Source of the DNA: Bog-473 sp963788125
Lineage (GTDB): Bacteria; Actinomycetota; Acidimicrobiia; Acidimicrobiales; RAAP-2
Assembly (NCBI GenBank): GCA_963788125.1
Contig: CAWBFN010000001.1
Span: 1,798,001-1,862,000, forward strand
Reading direction: 5' to 3'
DNA: 64,000 bases
A program made the position numbers and the translations under genes. Position 1 is the stretch's first letter, and each line of letters opens with the position of its first letter. Below are positions 61,228 through 64,000 of the stretch, piece after piece. The notes beneath the pieces are model-generated. The model saw only the letters and a program-made list of their open reading frames with translations. It did no database searches and was not told the origin of the DNA.

Positions 61228-61950
61228 TCAGGTGGGGACCAGGATGCGCCCGCACTGGTCGCAGGTGACCACGGTGTCGGGCGTCGTCGCCCGGACGCGC
61301 TCCACCTCGGCGGCGGACAGCTCCAAATGACACCCGTCGCAGTGGTGCCCGATGAGCCGGGCTGCTCCGGTGCCCTTCAGGCGGGCTCGCAGCGCCTCGT
61401 AGCGGTCGTACAGCGCCGGCGGCACGAGCGCCGCTTCGGCGGCCCGCGCCGCCGTGGCGGTCGCCAGCTCGCCATCTATATCGGCGTGGCCCTGGGCCAC
61501 CTCGGCTCGAAGTGCACGGACCCTCTCCCGGAGCGGTGCCGTTCGGACGGCCAGCTCGGCCAGCGCGGTGTCCAGGGGTTCCTGGTCGACCATCGCCGCC
61601 AGCTCCTCATCTTCGAGCACGCCACGGCGCTCGTGCAGGTGCCGCACCTCTTCGTCCATCGCCTGGAGGTCGCGGGTCGAAGAACCGCGGGCGGCGTACA
61701 TACGCTGCTCTATCCCGCTGCTGCGCGCATTGACCGCCGCGATCTGCGCTTCCAGCTCCTTCTGGGCGTCGACCAGCGCCCCTCGCTGCGCCAGCATGTC
61801 CGCCTCCTCGGCCTCAAGTGCGGCCAACTCGGACTGGAGCCCCGTCAGCCCCGAACGGTCGGCCAGGACGGCCCGCCGGTGCGCCAGCTGGGTGATCTGC
61901 GTGTCCAGGTCCTGCACGGCGAGCAGCCGCACCAGCGATGCATCGCTCAT
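61228..61950 (-). CDS. Coiled-coil zinc-ribbon protein (zf-RING_7/CT398-like)
   Basis: A 240-residue protein: an antiparallel helical coiled coil over residues 1-170 (LVRLLAVQDLDTQITQLAHR, STRDLQAMDEEVRHLHERRG) and a C-terminal zinc ribbon with CDGC and CDQC pairs around residues 204-234. Homologues are widespread in actinobacteria beside RNase H and phosphatase genes, with proposed nucleic-acid-binding roles. Its ATG overlaps the NUDIX stop (ATGA). Confidence 0.88.
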   Translation of the reverse strand: MSDASLVRLLAVQDLDTQITQLAHRRAVLADRSGLTGLQSELAALEAEEADMLAQRGALVDAQKELEAQIAAVNARSSGIEQRMYAARGSSTRDLQAMDEEVRHLHERRGVLEDEELAAMVDQEPLDTALAELAVRTAPLRERVRALRAEVAQGHADIDGELATATAARAAEAALVPPALYDRYEALRARLKGTGAARLIGHHCDGCHLELSAAEVERVRATTPDTVVTCDQCGRILVPT

Positions 61951-62504
61951 GGACCGGCCCGCTCATGTTCCAGCGTTTCCCACCTGGTCCGAGCGATCAC
62001 CAGCGCCGGGCCGAGTGCCTCGTCGGCCGTCGACGCCGCCTCGTCCCAATCGAACCAGCGGGCCTCGGGGCTCTCCCCAGGAGGCGGATGCGGGTCGTCG
62101 GCCGATCCCGACAAAAGGTAGCGCAGGTCCAGATGGGTGTGGCCGAGGGCCGCCTCATGGACGTCGATGTGGATCAGGCGCGGCACCCCATCGGGATGCT
62201 CGACAGCGAGCCCCAGCTCTTCGATGGCTTCTCGCCGGGCGGCGTCGGACGGTGACTCACCGGGGTCGATGTGCCCACCCGGCTGCATCCAGCGACCGAG
62301 ACGCTTGTGACGGTGGAGGACCGTCCCCCGGGTGCCCACCACGATGGCCGAGGCGGTCACGTGCGTCGGGTCGGCGTACTCGCTGAGCGGATCGGCCAGG
62401 CGGTCCAGATCGGCCAGGAAGCGCGCCTTGGCCCCGGCCTCCCGCGTCGATGCAGGGACATGCTCACTGACCAGTGCCCGGACCTGCTCGGCGGGCGCCA
62501 CCAT
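61947..62504 (-). CDS. NUDIX hydrolase
   Basis: A 185-residue protein with a complete NUDIX box (G-x5-E-x7-REAIEELGL, starting GGHIDPGESP) after SAIVVGTRGTVLHRHKRLG. It would hydrolyse nucleoside diphosphates linked to another moiety. ATG 62504 (MVAPAEQVRAL) is chosen at the start of the conserved region; a start at 62615 is possible. Confidence 0.85.
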   Translation of the reverse strand: MVAPAEQVRALVSEHVPASTREAGAKARFLADLDRLADPLSEYADPTHVTASAIVVGTRGTVLHRHKRLGRWMQPGGHIDPGESPSDAARREAIEELGLAVEHPDGVPRLIHIDVHEAALGHTHLDLRYLLSGSADDPHPPPGESPEARWFDWDEAASTADEALGPALVIARTRWETLEHERAGP

Positions 62505-62650
62505 GCGGTTCACCCGGAGCACGGGTGGGTGGTGCACGGCCGGCCGGCGACGGCCTCGAGCCAGGTGTGCGCGATGGGCATCATCCCCCGATGCTAGCGG
62601 CGCCTCATCACCCATCCGAAGGTGGCGGTGACCTATCGTCAGCCCGCAAC

Positions 62651-63469
62651 GTGCTCTCTGTCGCCAACTTCAACATGCACGCCGGGGTCGATGGCTGGGG
62701 TCGACCGTTCGACGTCGTTGCGGTGTGCGCCGCCTTCGACGTCGACGTCCTCGTGCTCGAAGAGGCATGGACGACCGACACCGAGGGACTCGGGTCCGGG
62801 CAGGCCGAGCAGATCGCCGCGGCGCTGGGCTACCAGGTCACGACCTGCGCCCTGGCCGAGGGGAGGCGGCCGCTTCCCCTCCCGACGACGTCCGACCGCT
62901 GGCGGCCGCGGCTGGGGTTTCGCGTCGACCGGCGATCGTTGTATCTCGGCAGCGTTCGCCCGCTGTCGGCGGCGGAGCGGGCGTCGCCCCGATACCAGCA
63001 GGGTGAACCCGGGAGTTGGGGGATCGCCATCCTCACCCGTGGGGACGTGCCGGTGGAGGGGGCCCGCGTCGTGCACCTGCCCCCCCTGCCGCGCGATCGG
63101 GTGCGGCGGGCCGCCATCGTGGTGGAGCTGACGAAGGAGGGGGTGCCGTTGTCCGTGGTCGGCGCGCACATGTCGCACCTCCAGTACGGGTCGCACCGCC
63201 ACTATGCCGCCCTCAAGGACCTCCTGCGCACCGAGGCCAGACCCGACGCCGTGCTCCTGGGTGACATGAACTTGTGGGGGCCGCCGGTCCGGGCCTTCCT
63301 GCCCGAATGGCACCGAGCCGTAAAGGGGCGCACCTGGCCAGCCTGGCACCCCCACAGCCAGATCGATCACATTCTGGTCCGGGGTGCGCTACGGGTCTGC
63401 TCGGGAGAGGTTCTCCCCGCCGTCGGCTCCGATCATCGGCCGGTGCGCGCCGAGCTGGCCCTGCGCTAG
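62651..63469 (+). CDS. Endonuclease/exonuclease/phosphatase-family protein
   Basis: A 272-residue EEP-fold protein: VANFNMHAGVDGWGR, VLVLEEAW (metal-binding Glu), VGAHMSHL, LLGDMNLW (Asp-x-Asn) and SDHRPVRAEL (Asp-His at the end). It may be a nuclease or phosphodiesterase. GTG 62651 lies 11 nt after TATCGT, so leaderless; an ATG at 62591 is an alternative. Confidence 0.8.
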   Translation: MLSVANFNMHAGVDGWGRPFDVVAVCAAFDVDVLVLEEAWTTDTEGLGSGQAEQIAAALGYQVTTCALAEGRRPLPLPTTSDRWRPRLGFRVDRRSLYLGSVRPLSAAERASPRYQQGEPGSWGIAILTRGDVPVEGARVVHLPPLPRDRVRRAAIVVELTKEGVPLSVVGAHMSHLQYGSHRHYAALKDLLRTEARPDAVLLGDMNLWGPPVRAFLPEWHRAVKGRTWPAWHPHSQIDHILVRGALRVCSGEVLPAVGSDHRPVRAELALR

Positions 63470-63474
63470 CGACG

Positions 63475-63957
63475 CTAAGGCTGCGGGGCCGTCACCCGGT
63501 CGCGTTCGAAGGCGCGCTGGCGGGACCACGTATCGAGCACGATGAGCGTCTTGGTGCCCGCCACCCGTCCCCTCCGGCGCAGCTGTTCGATCACCTGTCC
63601 CAGACGCTCGACATCGGGCACCTGCAACCAGACCAGCGCATCAGGATCGCCGGCGGTGGTGAACACCGCCTGCACCTCGGGCAGCTGCATGGCCGTCTCC
63701 TTGATCTCCCTGAGATCGGCCGTCCCGGCGAAGCGCACCTCGGTGAACGCCTCAATGGGGCGTCCCACCTTCCCGTGATCGATCACCACGGTGTAGCCGG
63801 CGATCACACCGGCTCGCTCCAGCCGCTCGATGCGCCGGGTGACAGCCGACGCCGACAGGGACACCCTCTCGCCGATGTCGGCCATGGTCCGCCGGGCGTT
63901 CTGTGACAGCAGCTCGAGGATCTGATGATCGGTCGGATCGAGGTCGACGGCGCTCAT
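63475..63957 (-). CDS. Lrp/AsnC-family transcriptional regulator
   Basis: A 160-residue regulator: winged helix (LDPTDHQILELLSQNARRTM, LSASAVTRRIERLERAGVI) then the RAM/AsnC ligand-binding domain (TEVRFAGTADLREIKETAMQ, GDPDALVWLQVPDVERL). It senses amino acids or related effectors and usually autoregulates. ATG 63957 lies 6 nt after TACAAT. Confidence 0.9.
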   Translation of the reverse strand: MSAVDLDPTDHQILELLSQNARRTMADIGERVSLSASAVTRRIERLERAGVIAGYTVVIDHGKVGRPIEAFTEVRFAGTADLREIKETAMQLPEVQAVFTTAGDPDALVWLQVPDVERLGQVIEQLRRRGRVAGTKTLIVLDTWSRQRAFERDRVTAPQP

Positions 63958-63963
63958 CAGCTC

Positions 63964-63986
63964 ATTGTAGGGAGTTCCCGAACTCC
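63964..63986 (-). promoter_or_regulatory. Promoter with palindromic operator filling its spacer
   Basis: On the minus strand TACAAT (63964-63969) is preceded, one base away, by GGAGTTCGGGAACTCC (63971-63986), a perfect 7-bp-arm inverted repeat. The palindrome takes 16 of the 17 spacer bases and would be an ideal autorepression site for the Lrp/AsnC regulator. Confidence 0.6.
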
Positions 63987-64000
63987 TCGCACATTCCATG

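Overview
The window reads as a chromosomal segment of a high-GC actinobacterium, most likely in or near the class Acidimicrobiia. The main clue is the secreted protein at 14948-16273, built from 'GYWLVxxDGGIFxFGDAxFYGS'-type repeats that I associate with Acidimicrobiales. Supporting clues are an F420-type luciferase-like oxidoreductase, a type III glutamine synthetase, a DUF2510 membrane protein, class I PPK2, and frequent start codons 6-11 nt after a TAnnnT hexamer (leaderless mRNAs). I see no tRNA, rRNA, CRISPR array, IS element or prophage. The taxonomic call is inference.

Layout. 1-3.7 kb: a truncated cytochrome P450 and a divergent short-chain dehydrogenase share a perfect 16-bp palindrome; then a broken carboxymuconolactone-decarboxylase-like gene, a second SDR and an LLM oxidoreductase, suggesting catabolism of a lipid- or terpenoid-like compound. 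3.8-7.7 kb: a small membrane protein and a PadR/ABC-ATPase/FtsX-permease operon with overlapping genes. 8.2-13.4 kb: a secreted alkaline-phosphatase-superfamily enzyme, type III glutamine synthetase, an adenylate kinase and a HAD-phosphatase stub. 13.4-24 kb: surface and membrane genes, including the repeat protein, a frameshifted DoxX gene, a GH12-like glycosidase behind a structured leader, a ferredoxin-MBL hydrolase and a membrane GAF-GGDEF diguanylate cyclase.

24.2-29.3 kb is a complete branched-chain amino acid ABC importer (livG-F-H-M-K). 29.3-33.5 kb holds an SRPBCC protein and an osmoprotectant-type ABC importer whose ATPase is divergent from its permeases and binding protein. 33.6-38.7 kb has a 6-oxocamphor-hydrolase-like crotonase, a large alpha/beta-hydrolase-like protein with a PKD domain, a hemerythrin, a DinB-like protein and an enoyl-CoA hydratase. 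38.8-44 kb has a GT39 membrane glycosyltransferase and an OmpR/EnvZ-type two-component pair.

44.8-56.3 kb is the most interesting block. It holds a NarL regulator, a stand-alone receiver, a membrane NarX/DegS-type kinase, a MacB-type ABC ATPase and a protein joining a receiver, a degenerate LuxR helix-turn-helix and a class III nucleotidyl cyclase. Divergent from the cyclase are a cyclic-nucleotide-binding-domain protein, an MBL hydrolase that could be a phosphodiesterase, a CrtI-like oxidoreductase and a FtsX permease without its own ATPase. The arrangement looks like a phosphorelay-controlled cyclic-nucleotide circuit (make, sense, possibly destroy) tied to export; this wiring is inference.

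56.4-64 kb: CydD-CydC-PPK2 with ATGA overlaps, then a histidine phosphatase, a coiled-coil zinc-ribbon protein, a NUDIX hydrolase, an endonuclease/exonuclease/phosphatase protein, and an Lrp/AsnC regulator whose promoter spacer is filled by a perfect palindrome.
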